From: CADEED01 sp963711635
Lineage (GTDB): Bacteria; Pseudomonadota; Gammaproteobacteria; Steroidobacterales; Steroidobacteraceae
Length of the DNA stretch: 64,000 bases
Assembly: GCA_963711635.1 (NCBI GenBank)
Contig: CAVQEZ010000006.1
Coordinates: 115,372 to 179,371, forward strand
Reading direction: 5' to 3'
The translations under genes and the position numbers were made by a program. The notes under the pieces are model-generated. The model was not told the DNA's origin. It saw only the letters and a list, made by a program, of their open reading frames with translations, and ran no database searches. Below, piece after piece: positions 46,958-56,969 of the stretch (within the stretch, counting starts at the first letter, position 1; every line of letters starts with the position of its first letter).

Positions 46958-47069
46958 GATGTACCTCGCTCGCGTCTTCGCTCAGTAAGGAACATTGGAC
47001 GCCGATCCAGGTCCTCAGGCTGCCGCGCACCGCTTCGAATCGCGGTAGGGCATGTCTCACGGGCAGTCA

Positions 47070-47699
47070 TCAAATTCCGAAGCTGGCCCGCAGACCATCG
47101 ACCACGAACTGCACCGCCAGCGCGCCGAGCACCACGCCGAACAACCGGTTCGCGACATTGGTGCCGGTCACGCCGATGACGCGCATCAATGGCCCCGCGA
47201 CCCACATGGCGAACAAACAACAGGCCAGCACCAGCAGCGCGCACGCGAACATAAGCAGGAATTGCGTCGTGTGCTGGGTCACCGGAATCGGTCCGAACCA
47301 GAGCAGCATCGTGGTCAGTGCACCGGGACCAGCCATGAAGGGGAATGCAAGAGGGAAAACCGAAATGTCGGCGCGGCGCTTGCTCTCCACCTTCTCGTCG
47401 CTCGAGGTGCGTGTGCCCGATTCGCGGGCAAACACCATCTCGAGCGCGATGAGGAAAAGCAACAGCCCGCCGAAAATCCTGAACGAGTCGATGGCGATGC
47501 CCATGGCCGTGAGGAATCCGGCGCCGACCAACGCAAACAGCAGAAGTATTCCGCTTGCAACTAACACCGACTTCAGGGCCATCTTGTGTTTATAGGCGTT
47601 GCTCGCGCCTTCGGTGAGTCCGGAGAACACCGGGATCAGCGAGATCGGTTCGACCACTACGAAGAACACGATGAAAAATTTGACGGCTTGTTCGAGCAT
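47070..47699 (-). CDS. MarC-family integral membrane protein
   Basis: 209 residues with six predicted helices. FFIVFFVVVEPISLIPVFSG, FRIFGGLLLFLIALEMVFAR, ISVFPLAFPFMAGPGALTTM and NRLFGVVLGALAVQFVVDGL match MarC. Despite the historic name, MarC is not shown to confer multiple antibiotic resistance. Start ATG 47699 gives the usual family N-terminus; the open frame upstream is not used. Confidence 0.9.
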   Translation of the reverse strand: MLEQAVKFFIVFFVVVEPISLIPVFSGLTEGASNAYKHKMALKSVLVASGILLLFALVGAGFLTAMGIAIDSFRIFGGLLLFLIALEMVFARESGTRTSSDEKVESKRRADISVFPLAFPFMAGPGALTTMLLWFGPIPVTQHTTQFLLMFACALLVLACCLFAMWVAGPLMRVIGVTGTNVANRLFGVVLGALAVQFVVDGLRASFGI

Positions 47700-47805
47700 G
47701 ATGCTTTGCGCAAGAAATTCGTTCTTGTACTTGCAAACTTTCGGGAGCAACATGAAGTCGCGCTTTACACAGGCAGCATAGCAGCACACGATTCGGAGGG
47801 ATTCG

Positions 47806-48117
47806 ATGAAACCCACCATCGGTAACTGGTACCGCATCCAGGGCAGCGACTCTTTCGAAGTCGTTGCCTACGACGAGGACGACGGCACCATCGAGCTGCA
47901 GTACTTCGACGGCACGGTTGAAGAGATGGATCTCGAAGACTGGGAAGCCGCGCGCGAGGCTGGCACGCTCGAAGAAGCCGAACCGCCCGAGGACTGGACG
48001 GGCTCCGTCGACGTCGACCCCGAAGAAGACGATGCGCGCGGCGCGGCCGGTTATGGCGAAGACGACGACCGCAGCCAGCGCGCCAGCAAGCTCGAAGGCC
48101 TCGATCTGTTCGAATAG
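47806..48117 (+). CDS. DUF6763-type small acidic protein
   Basis: 103 residues, strongly acidic. PTIGNWYRIQGSDSFEVVAY and DEDDGTIELQYFDGTVEEMD form a small beta domain; the C-terminus is an Asp/Glu tail ending in LEGLDLFE. A GGAGGG site precedes ATG 47806. The family occurs in gammaproteobacteria and its function is unknown. Confidence 0.75.
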   Translation: MKPTIGNWYRIQGSDSFEVVAYDEDDGTIELQYFDGTVEEMDLEDWEAAREAGTLEEAEPPEDWTGSVDVDPEEDDARGAAGYGEDDDRSQRASKLEGLDLFE

Positions 48118-48162
48118 GCTGTTTGAGTAGTTAGTACGCCCGCAGCTGCGGCGCGTTCGCCT

Positions 48163-48555
48163 TCATTCGTTTGCGATGGCCAGCGGGTCGACGCCCTCGG
48201 CCAGCAGCACGTATTCCCCCATCACTTCCACCGGCACGCGCGTCAGCGACTGCCCGGGGCATGGACCCGCGATGCACAGTCCCTCGTCGCGCGTGAACAG
48301 CGCGCCGTGCGAGGAGCACAGGATGAGGTTTCGGTCCGGCGTCAGAAACTTGTCCGGCCTGAAGTTCAGCGGGTGACCGGCGTGCGGGCAGGTGTTGACG
48401 TAGGCCGCGATGCCGTTCGTGGTTCGCACCACGAAACCGCGCAGCGGCCAGTCGCCCTCGCCCACCGCGAAACCGCGGCTGCCCGTGGCGTCGAGCTCCG
48501 CGAGCGAACAGAGCACGCGGGTGACGTCAATTTCGCGCGGCGACGACGATGTCAC
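48163..48555 (-). CDS. Rieske [2Fe-2S] protein
   Basis: About 130 residues from GTG 48555. RVLCSLAELDATGSRGFAVG and DWPLRGFVVRT lead to the cluster ligands CPHAGH and CSSHGALF, spaced as C-x-H ... C-x2-H. Such stand-alone Rieske proteins serve as ferredoxins. In this sequence the frame is continuous with the upstream AmpG-like gene, giving an apparent fusion; an AmpG frame ending at 48527 suggests two overlapping genes instead. Confidence 0.75.
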   Translation of the reverse strand: MTSSSPREIDVTRVLCSLAELDATGSRGFAVGEGDWPLRGFVVRTTNGIAAYVNTCPHAGHPLNFRPDKFLTPDRNLILCSSHGALFTRDEGLCIAGPCPGQSLTRVPVEVMGEYVLLAEGVDPLAIANE

Positions 48556-49964
48556 GGCGTGAAAGCCAGTCAGCATCAGCAGGCCCGGAATGCTCAGCAT
48601 GGCGGTGTACAGGAAGAAGTCGCCGTACCCGAGCGCGTCGACCATGAATCCGGACGTGCCCATCAGCAGCTTGCCGGGCAGCGAATACAGCGACGACAAC
48701 ACCGCGTATTGGGTCGCCGTGTACTTCGAACTCGTCAGGCTCGACATGAACGCGATCAGCGAAGTGCCGTGCACGCCCAGCGCCAGGTTGTCGAAGCCGA
48801 CGATGAACGCGAGCCCGACATCGGTGGCCGGCCCGCGCGCCTCGACGCGGCTGGGCCAGAAATCGAACAAACCGCTTTGCGCGCACTCCAGCGGCATGTG
48901 GCAGGCATAGGCGCCATAGGTCGCATAGAAGATATTGGAGATGATGATGAGCACGCTGCCGAGCAACAGGCCGCGCAGAGTCCGATCTTGGCGACGATGA
49001 CCCCGCCCAGTACCGCACCCACCAGCGTCGACGGCCAGCCGAAGAATTTGGCGACCACGCCGATCTCCGTAAGCGAGAAGCCCATGTCGATATAGAACGG
49101 GTTCGTCATCGTTCCCATCACGTAGTCGGTGAGCCGGTACGTGCTGATGAACGCGAAGATCAGCAAGCCGAGGCTCAGACCGTAGCGACCGAAGAAATCC
49201 ACGATGGGCCCTACGGCCGCGCCCATGAACCACGCGCCGGCTCGCTGCATCCAATGCGGCCAATGCGCGCGCCGCGAAAGCCAGTCGATAACGCGGTGTT
49301 CGCGCTCTGCGCTCGACTCGGTGACGGCGCGCACCGGCTCGTGCACCAGCAGCGTCGTCGACGACACCGATGAGCACCAGCGCCGCCATCGTGAGGTAGC
49401 TGGTGCGGAATCCGGATCGCCGGCGATGATCAGTGCGCCCGCGGAAGCCACCATGAGGGCCGTGCGGTATCCGATCTGATACGCCGCCGGCCATCGCGCC
49501 CTGCTTGTCCGCCGGCGCCGACTCGATGCGCCAGGCATCGATGGCGATGTCCTGCGTGGCGGCGAAGAACGCGACGCCGAGCGCGAACACAGCGCATGCG
49601 CGCGACGCTGTCGGCGGGATCGCTGAGCGCAAGATTGCGCCAGACACAGCGCGACGCCCAGCTGCGCCACCAGCATCCACGAGCGGCGCCGGCCTAACAA
49701 TCGGTCGAGCACCGGCAAGCCGACGCGATCGACGATCGGCGCCCAGACCCACTTGAACGAGTACATCAGGCCGACCCAGGCCAGCATGCCGATGGTGGCG
49801 CGCTCGATGTGCGCGGTGCGCAGCCATGCCGAGAGCGTCGAGAACACCAGGTAGAAAGGCAGGCCCGCCGAGAACCCCAGGAACAGCATCGACAGTACCG
49901 GCCGTTCGAGATAGACGGCGAATGCCTGGCCCCAGCTGCGTTTCGCCGGCGTTTCAGCGGTCAT
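48527..49964 (-). CDS. AmpG-like major facilitator permease (several frameshifts)
   Basis: Alternating frames give one MFS protein: FAVYLERPVLSMLFLGFSAG and LPFYLVFSTLSAWLRTAHIE (helix 1 region), MYSFKWVWAPIVDRVGLPVL, ATQDIAIDAWRIESAPADKQ, AFISTYRLTDYVMGTMTNPF, and FIVGFDNLALGVHGTSLIAF. Breaks fall near 49640, 49480, 49370, 48985 and 48550. The APIVDR and DAWRIE segments are typical of AmpG, which imports muropeptides for cell-wall recycling. Divergent from pyrE. Confidence 0.8.
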
Positions 49965-50031
49965 GTTATTGTTCGATGGCTGCGGTTCGGCGGTATCATG
50001 CGCACCCCGCATCATACGGAAGACGCCGCCC

Positions 50032-50728
50032 GTGCAGGAGTACCAAAGAACCTTCATCGATCTCGCCATGTCGCGCACCGCGCTGCGCTTCGGTTCGTTC
50101 AAGCTGAAGTCCGGCCGCGAGAGTCCGTACTTCTTCAACGCCGGCCTGTTCAATGACGGCGAAGCCATCGCGGTGCTCGGCCAGTGTTACGCCGCCGCGC
50201 TCGCGCGTTCGGGACTCGAATTCGACATGCTGTTCGGCCCCGCCTACAAGGGCATTCCGCTGGCCACCACCACCGCGGTGGCGCTGGCCGAGCACCACCA
50301 TCGCAGCGTGCCCTGGGCATTCAATCGCAAGGAGGCCAAGGATCACGGCGAAGGCGGCAATATCGTTGGCGTGCCGCTCAAGGGCCGCGTGGTCATCGTC
50401 GACGACGTGATCACCGCCGGCACGGCGATCCGCGAATCCGTGGAAATCATCCGCGCCGCGGGCGCCACGCCGGTGGGCGTCGCGCTGGCGCTGGATAGGC
50501 AGGAGCGCGGCCAGGGCAGCCAGTCGGCCGTCCAGGAGGTCTCGTCGCAGTTCGGTTTGCGCTGCGTCAGCATCCTCACCCTGGCCGACCTGATCGAGAC
50601 CTTCGTCCGGGCAACCGGGTGATGCAGTTCGCATTTCTCGCGAACAGTTCGCCGCATTGCAGGCTTATCAGCGCGATTGGGGCGTCGTCGCGCGTATCGC
50701 CGGGGCGGCGAAGGCTGGGGCACAATAG
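50032..50728 (+). CDS. pyrE: Orotate phosphoribosyltransferase PyrE (frameshift near 3' end)
   Basis: Starts at GTG 50032 (VQEYQRTFIDLAMSR), aligning with the E. coli start. FGSFKLKSGRESPYFFNAGL, FGPAYKGIPLATTTAVALAE, FNRKEAKDHGEGGNIVG and the PRPP loop VVIVDDVITAGTAIRES are intact. The frame stops at 50622, but one base over it continues QPGDAVRISREQFAALQAYQ and RDWGV, the expected C-terminus, to TAG 50726-50728. It makes OMP from orotate and PRPP in pyrimidine synthesis. Confidence 0.9.
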
Positions 50729-50733
50729 GCCGC

Positions 50734-51407
50734 ATGCGCAAAGCCATTCCTTTCCTGGCGACGGTGCTCTCCGGCCTGCTGGCCGCGACCGCCGCGCAGA
50801 AGCGCGCGAAACCCGGTCACCAAGCAGACTTACAAGTGGGTGGACGAAAAGGGCGTCACGCACTACGGCGACAGCGTCCCGTCCGAATACTCGCAGCGCG
50901 AACAGCAGCGTGCTGAATTCGCAGGGCGTCGAGGTGCAGAAGCGCCAGGCGGAGATGTCGCCGAAGGAAGCCGCGGCGCACGCCGCGAAGCAAGAAGGAA
51001 GAAGCGCGCCGCAAACAGCACGACATGTTCCTGATCTCCACCTACCCGTCGGTGAAGGAAATCGAGAACGTGCGCGACATGCGCCTCGACCAGATCAACG
51101 GCCAGATCGTCCGCCTCCGAAGCATACATCTCCAGCCTCACGACGCGCGTCGACGGACTTGAAGCAGCGCTCGATGAATTTCGCGCCCTACAACACCAAG
51201 CCGAGCGCGCGCCGCATGCCCGACGATCTCGCCGAGGAAATGGTGCGCGCCTTGAGCGAGTTGCGGACGCAGAATTCGGCGTTGGCCACCAAACGCACCG
51301 AGCTGCAGAAGTCGTGCGACCAGTTCGACGCCGACATCAAGCGGTTCAAGGAACTGCGTACCTCGGCGGCCGCGCGCGTCAACGAGGCCAACTCGCCGAA
51401 GCAGTAG
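50734..51407 (+). CDS. DUF4124-domain exported protein (several frameshifts)
   Basis: Signal peptide (AIPFLATVLSGLLAATAA), then after a frame change near 50812 the DUF4124 motif TYKWVDEKGVTHYGDSVPSE. Further changes near 50910, 50990 and 51130 precede a helical C-terminus (MPDDLAEEMVRALSELRTQN, TELQKSCDQFDADIKRFKEL). DUF4124 domains are periplasmic modules of unknown function. Convergent with dut. Confidence 0.7.
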
Positions 51408-51418
51408 CCGCGTCGCGC

Positions 51419-51910
51419 TCAGCGCGTGCCCGTGTGGCCGAAGCCGCCGGCGCCGCGCTGACTGACGCGGCGAAATCCTCGACGACTTCCAGCCGCACCT
51501 GCACCACGGGCACGATCACCATCTGCGCGATGCGCTCGCCGGGCTGCACGACGAAATCCGTCGCTGCCGCGATTCCAGCAGGACACCATGAGCTGGCCCT
51601 GGTAGTCGGAGTCGATGAGCCCCACCAGGTTGCCGAGCACCACGCCGTGTTTGTGGCCCAGTCCCGAGCGCGGCAGGATCACGGCCGCGAGGCCCGGGAT
51701 CGTCGAGATGTATCGCGAGCCCCGTGGGAATGAGCTCCGCCTTGCCGGCCGCCAGCGTCAGCGGCGCATCCAGGCAGGCGCGCAGATCCAGACCCGCGGA
51801 ACCCGCGGTTGCATACGCGGGCAGCGGGAATTCCCTGCCGATGCGCGCATCGAGAATGCGGACTTTCAGCGCGCGATCGGCGCTGACGCTGGGTGAAGCT
51901 CGGCGTTCAT
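51419..51910 (-). CDS. dut: Deoxyuridine triphosphatase Dut (frameshifts)
   Basis: After a short N-terminus from ATG 51910, ALKVRILDARIGREFPLPAY and ATAGSAGLDLRACLDAPLTL give dUTPase motif 1; other frames supply ILPRSGLGHKHGVVLGNLVG (motif 3 region), LIDSDYQGQLMVSCWN and PGERIAQMVIVPVVQV, and the C-terminal RGAGGFGHTGTR (motif 5). Breaks fall near 51867, 51710 and 51575. It hydrolyses dUTP to keep uracil out of DNA. ATG overlaps the coaBC stop, the usual neighbour. Confidence 0.85.
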
Positions 51911-53137
51911 GCCGACACGCTGGCGAGCCGCGCTGGCTTGCGCGCTCGGCGTAACGTTCGGCGATCAGCGCGACCAGGTCGCGCGCCAGCGCCACCTTGG
52001 GCGCATGCGGCAATTCGCGGCGGCCGTCGCGCCACAACACCAGCAATGCGTTGTCGTCTTTCTCGAACACCTTGTCGTGTCCGACTTCATTGGCGGCGAT
52101 CATGTCGAGGTTCTTCTTGAGGAGTTTTTGACGCGCGTATTGTTCCACGGAATCCGTCTCGGCCGCGAAGCCCACGACGAAGGGACGCTCGTTGCCGACG
52201 CGCGCCGCGACGGTGGCGAGGATGTCGACGGTGCGTTCCATCTTGAGGTCCATGGACTCCGAGGTCTTCTTGATCTTGCATTCGACCGGATCATGCCGGC
52301 CGGTAGTCGGCCACCGCGGCGGTGGCGATGAAGATGTCCACGCCGTCGATATTATTCAGCATGGCATTCAGCATGTCGGCCGCGCTTTCCACGTCGATGC
52401 GTTTCACGCCGGGCGGCGTGGCGAGGTTCACCGGCCCGGCGACGATGGTGACGTCGGCGCCGGCTTCGCGCGCGGCAGCGGCCAGCGCAAAGCCCATTTT
52501 TCCGGAACTGCGATTGCTGATGAAACGCACCGGGTCGATTCGTTCGCGCGTCGGACCCGCAGTGAGCAGCACGCGCTTGCCCGCCAGAGGGCCCGTGGGC
52601 GCATGCTGTCGGCCACGTAACCCGCGAGCTGCGTGGGCTCGAGCATGCGGCCGGCGCCCACTTCGCCGCACGCCTGGTCGCCTTCGCCCGGACCCCAGAC
52701 ATGGACGCCGCGCGACTTGAGCGTGGCGACGTTGGCCTGGGTCGCCGCATTCGCCCACATCACGCGATTCATGGCCGGCGCCAGCGCGATGGGCGCCGCG
52801 GTGGCCAGACACAGGGTAGTTAGGAGGTCGTCGGCCTGGCCGGTGGCGAGGCGGGCAATGAAGTCGGCAGTGGCCGGGGCGATGATCACGAAGTCCGCCC
52901 AGCGCGCCAACTCGATGTGCGACATGGCCTTCTCGGCCTCGGGATCCCACGAGATCGCTGCGCACCTCGCGACCGGACACGGCCTGGAAAGTCATCGGCG
53001 GTGACGAACTCGCGCGCGCCCGCGGTGAGCACCACCTGGACTTCGGCGCCCTGCTCGCGCAGCCGGCGGACGAGGTCGGGGCTTTTGTATGCCGCGATCC
53101 CGCCCGTGACGCCCAGAAGAATGCGTTTTCCTTGCAT
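51907..53137 (-). CDS. coaBC: Bifunctional phosphopantothenoylcysteine decarboxylase/synthetase CoaBC (frameshifts)
   Basis: MQGKRILLGVTGGIAAYKSP is the CoaC flavin-binding start; ELARWADFVIIAPATADFIA and IALAPAMNRVMWANAATQAN hold the decarboxylase site. The CoaB half follows: GKRVLLTAGPTRERIDPVRF, ISNRSSGKMGFALAAAAREA, FIATAAVADYRPA, and VGFAAETDSVEQYARQKLL with KKNLDMIAANEVG. Breaks fall near 52960, 52610, 52295 and 51925. It converts phosphopantothenate to phosphopantetheine on the coenzyme A pathway. Essentiality elsewhere argues that the breaks are sequence errors. Confidence 0.88.
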
Positions 53138-53270
53138 GGGCGCGCATTATCCGGGCCGACGGCGGCTGTGCCAGTTCGCAATGGTTCGGCTGGTAGCGCC
53201 TATGAGTCAAAATTGATTCGCGGCGCTTTGGCGGCTGCGCCCCGGCCAACCCGGTCGTCAAGATCCTGCC

Positions 53271-53980
53271 ATGGATCAGCGGCTTCGCGGCGAAACAACC
53301 CTCGGACATCAGCGCCTGGCCGCGCCGGGGAGCGTCCGCGCGAGCGGCTGCTGGAGCGGGGCCCTCAGGCGCTGTCGGATGCTGAGCTCCTGGCCGTGGT
53401 GTTGGGCACCGGCAGCGGCGGCGCCAATGCCCTCGACATAGCCGCGGCAACTGCTGCAGCACTTCGGTGGCAGCCTGCGGCGCCTGCTGCCGGCGGCGCG
53501 GCGACACTGCTGGCGCTGCGCGGCCTGGGGCCGGCGCGTTACGCGACACTCATGGCCGCGCTCGAGCTCGCCCGCCGTCATTACTGCGAGGCGCTGCGCG
53601 CGGGTCCCGCCCTCAATGCGCCCGCGGCCACGCGGCAGTTCCTCACCGCCCAACTGCGCGACCGGCCCTACGAAGTGTTCTGCTGCCTGCATCTCGACAA
53701 CCGCCACCGGCTCATCCACTTCGAAGAAGTGTTCCGCGGCACCATCGACGGCGCCAGCGTGCATCCGCGCGAAGTCGTCCGACAGGCACTGCAGTACAAC
53801 GCCGCCGCTTTGATCTTCGCGCACAACCATCCGTCCGGCGTCGCCGAGGCCAGCCAGGCCGATGAGCTGATCACCCGGCGGCTGCGCGATGCGCTGGCGC
53901 TGGTGGACATCCGCGTGCTCGATCATCTCATCGTCGGCGACAACAACTGCCTGTCGTTCGCGGAAAGGGGACTTCTCTAA
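53271..53980 (+). CDS. radC: RadC-family JAB/MPN domain protein (N-terminus uncertain)
   Basis: ERPRERLLERGPQALSDAEL and LLALRGLGPARYATLMAALE (HhH) precede the metalloprotease-like core: EVFRGTIDGASVHPREVVRQ and IFAHNHPSGVAEASQADELI (HxHPSG...D). The expected start near SDISAWP is in a different frame from the body, with a break around 53325, so the exact start is not fixed. RadC is widely conserved but its DNA-repair role is disputed. Divergent from coaBC. Confidence 0.85.
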
Positions 53981-54146
53981 AATGGTGGAGTTCTGTACCC
54001 CAGACCTGCAGTCCCACGTGTAGGCATAAGTCCATTTGCGTGGCCGGGGTATTGCCGGCAGCGCGGGCCCGGATAAGACTGTCCACCGGTGTCATGAGCC
54101 GCAGAACGCTGCTGGAACTCGTTCCGTATCCGCCGGGGGATCTCAT

Positions 54147-55531
54147 ATGTTGTGCTCTACCGCGCTTCGCGCTTCCTTTTCATGGGCTCTGCTCGCGCTG
54201 CCCGCCGGCCTCGCGTACGGCAACTCGCACGAGGCTACCGGCAGCCGCGACACGATCCCGCTCAACGACGGCTGGGCATCCGTGCCTACGATGGCTCTGC
54301 CTGACGGAACAACGGGGGGCTCCATGGCCGCTCCCGAACGCACGGTCGTAGTCACCACCCGCGACGAGCTGGTGGCGGCGCTCGCCTATCCGGATGCGAC
54401 ACCGAAGCTGATCTACATCCAGGGCACGATCGACGCAAACGTCGACGCGACTGGCGCGCCGCTGCGCTGCGAGGACTATTACCGGCCGGATCCGGTAACG
54501 GGCGAGATGTATTCGCTGCCCTCCTTCCTTTCGGCCTTCGACCCGGCGGGACCCTGGGGTCGCGTGGCGCCGAGCGGCCCACAGGAGCGCGCGCGCGTGG
54601 CCTCGGCCGCGGCCCAGTCCGCGCGGGTACGCATTCGCATTCCGGCCAACACCACTATTTACGGCATCGGGCGCAATGCCGTGGTGCGTGGAGCGTGGTT
54701 CGATGTGCGCCCCAGCTCGACCAGCGGTAACACGCCGATGAACGTGATCATTCGCCGCGTCAACTTTCTCGATACAGCGGATTGCTTCCCGGCGTGGGAT
54801 CCAAGCGATGGCGCCGCGGGAAACTGGAATGCGGCCTATGACTCGATTTCCGTGCGCAACTCGACCCATGTCTGGATCGACCACAACCGCTTCGCGGACG
54901 TGCGCACCTCCGACGAAACGCTGCCAGTGTTCTTCGGCCGGATCTACCAGGTCCACGACGGCCTCGTCGACATCACCAATGTCTCCGACTACATCACCGT
55001 GTCGTGGAATCAGTTCCTCAACCACGACAAGACCATGTTGATTGGCAGCTCCGACAGCGCGGCCGCGGATCGCGGAGCCCTGCGTGTGACCCTGCACCAC
55101 AACCTGTTCGCGGACGTTGGCCAGCGCGCGCCGCGCGTCCGATTCGGTCAGGTACACGTGTACAACGACTATTACTTCGTTGGCTCGCGCACCAACTATG
55201 GATACAGCTGGGGCGTCGGGATCGAGTTCGCAAATTATGCCGAGAACAACTTCTTTGACATCCAGCAGCCATATTCGGCAGCCGACGTCATCGACCGGTT
55301 CAACGGCACTCGCATCAGCGATGTGGGCGATTGCCTGGGCATCTGGTTCGGCTGCATGCCCACTGATTTCGTGCGCCGCGTGGAATGTCGTCAACGATCC
55401 GGACCTGGTGCCCGACGCCGGGTGGACGCCGACGCTCTACGGACCTTCCGGCCGTGCCAGAAAAACCGCACGTCCGCGTGTCCGTGGTTTCGGGCAGCGG
55501 GCCCACCGGGTCAGTTGACTCCACATTTTAG
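54147..55531 (+). CDS. Secreted pectate lyase-like polysaccharide lyase, PL1 family (frameshifts at 3' end)
   Basis: ATG 54147 follows GGGGGAT. Signal peptide (SFSWALLALPAGLAYG), then PEL-superfamily beta-helix text: IPANTTIYGIGRNAVVRGAW, ISVRNSTHVWIDHNRFADV (the WIDHN calcium-site motif), VSWNQFLNHDKTMLIGSSDS and VTLHHNLFADVGQRAPRVRF (catalytic RxPRxR-like). Frame changes near 55378 and 55462 affect the last 50 residues. It should cleave polygalacturonate by beta-elimination outside the cell, indicating plant-matter use. Confidence 0.85.
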
Positions 55532-55718
55532 ATAGCCCCTTTCAGCAAGAAAGATGGGGTGCTCAACATTTTCCGTGGACGGCGGACTGCTCTGAGGTGC
55601 GTTCCCGCGGTAGGTAAAATGATCAGCGTCGCTAATGCGTGGCGACGCCATATTCCTTCGGCTGCCGGAACGGCGGAAAATTCCGGCAGGAAAATTGTTT
55701 ACACGAAGGGGAACCAAA

Positions 55719-56745
55719 ATGACGAAGGGAATTGCACGGGCGGGAGCACCCTGCCGCCTGGCTGGTTGCGGCTGCAACCTTGTAGTCGCGAGAAGCCCGC
55801 TGCGGCGGCCTCGCTCGCGGAAATCTCCGGGTTCCAACCGAACCCGACCAATTTGCGGATGCACGTTTACGCGCCCGATGTGCTCGTGTCACCGCCGCCG
55901 ATCCTGGTGGCGATTCACTACTGCACGGGCTCGGGTCCTACGTTCTTCAACAACACGGAATTTCGCACGCTCGCGGATCGTTACGGATTCATCGTCATTT
56001 ATCCGTCCGCCACGCGCAGCGGTCAGTGCTTCGATGTGTCCTCATCGCAGGCCTTGCGGCGTAACGGGGGCAGCGATCCGGTCGGCATCATGTCGATGGT
56101 GACCTACGTCATTCAGAGCTATGGCGCCAACGCCAATCGCGTGTATGTCACCGGCGCCTCCTCTGGAGCCATGATGACCAATGTGATGCTCGGCAATTAT
56201 CCCGATGTCTTCAAAGCGGGTGCTGCGTTCATGGGCGTGCCGCACTCATGCTTCGCGACCACTGACGGCTCAATGTGGAACACGCAATGCGCGAACGGCC
56301 AGCGCATCATGACACCTCAGCAGTGGGGCGATCTCGCACGCAATGCATTCCCGGGCTATGGCGGAGCGCGCCCACGCATGCAGCTCTGGCACGGAACGAA
56401 CGATACGACTTTGCGCTACCCTAACTTCGGCGAAGAGATCAAACAGTGGACCAACGTGCTGGGTCTTCGCAAACGCCGTCGTTCACTGACACGCCGCAGT
56501 CGGGTTGGACGCGCCAGCGGTTTGGCGGCACGGGTATCGGCGCACCGGTCGAGGCCATCAGCCTCAACGGCGTGGGCCACAGCCTGCCTCTTGCCGGACA
56601 GGCCGCCATGGCCATTCAGTTCTTCGGGTCGCAAAGCCCTGAAGATGTTTATGAAATGCTGGTGAGCTATCGCTCGGGCGAGCATGTGGGCGCCGCGCCT
56701 GGATGCAACCGAAGCGCTGCACACAGAAGCGCTCCACTTCATTGA
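55719..56745 (+). CDS. PHB depolymerase/feruloyl-acetylxylan esterase family (CE1-like), frameshifted
   Basis: ATG 55719 begins a leader scrambled by indels; AWLVAAATL in another frame is its likely hydrophobic core. The mature enzyme reads LRMHVYAPDVLVSPPPILVA, HYCTGSGPTFFNNTEF, the nucleophile elbow VTGASSGAMMTNVML, LWHGTNDTTLRYPNFGEEIK (acid) and, after a break near 56460, LNGVGHSLPLAGQAAM (catalytic His). Family members release acetyl or feruloyl groups from plant polysaccharides or cleave polyhydroxyalkanoates. The neighbouring pectate lyase favours a cell-wall role. Confidence 0.8.
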
Positions 56746-56892
56746 CTGCATTCAAAACAACAAGCAGCCGGAAACTGATGGGCAGGCAGGCTAAGATGGT
56801 TCGCATCGTGGAAGCGGCTGAACGATCCTTACGCGCGCGAGGAGAATTGGTCCAGATCGGTAAATGAGGATACGCAACGGTCGTTAATTTTT

Positions 56893-56954
56893 AGGGCGTC
56901 CCTCCGTGGACGCCCCTGCTGAACCCCTCCTGGGCGCCCACGGAGGGGCGCCCT
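56893..56954. repeat. 23-bp inverted repeat at the composition boundary
   Basis: AGGGCGTCCCTCCGTGGACGCCC (arm 56893-56915) pairs with the complement of 56932-56954 at 21 of 23 positions, with a 16-base loop. It is unlike the GGGGAC palindromes of the rest of the window and sits where base composition falls, between the esterase and the aminotransferase. Confidence 0.75.
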
Positions 56955-56969
56955 ACAATGCAACTCAGT

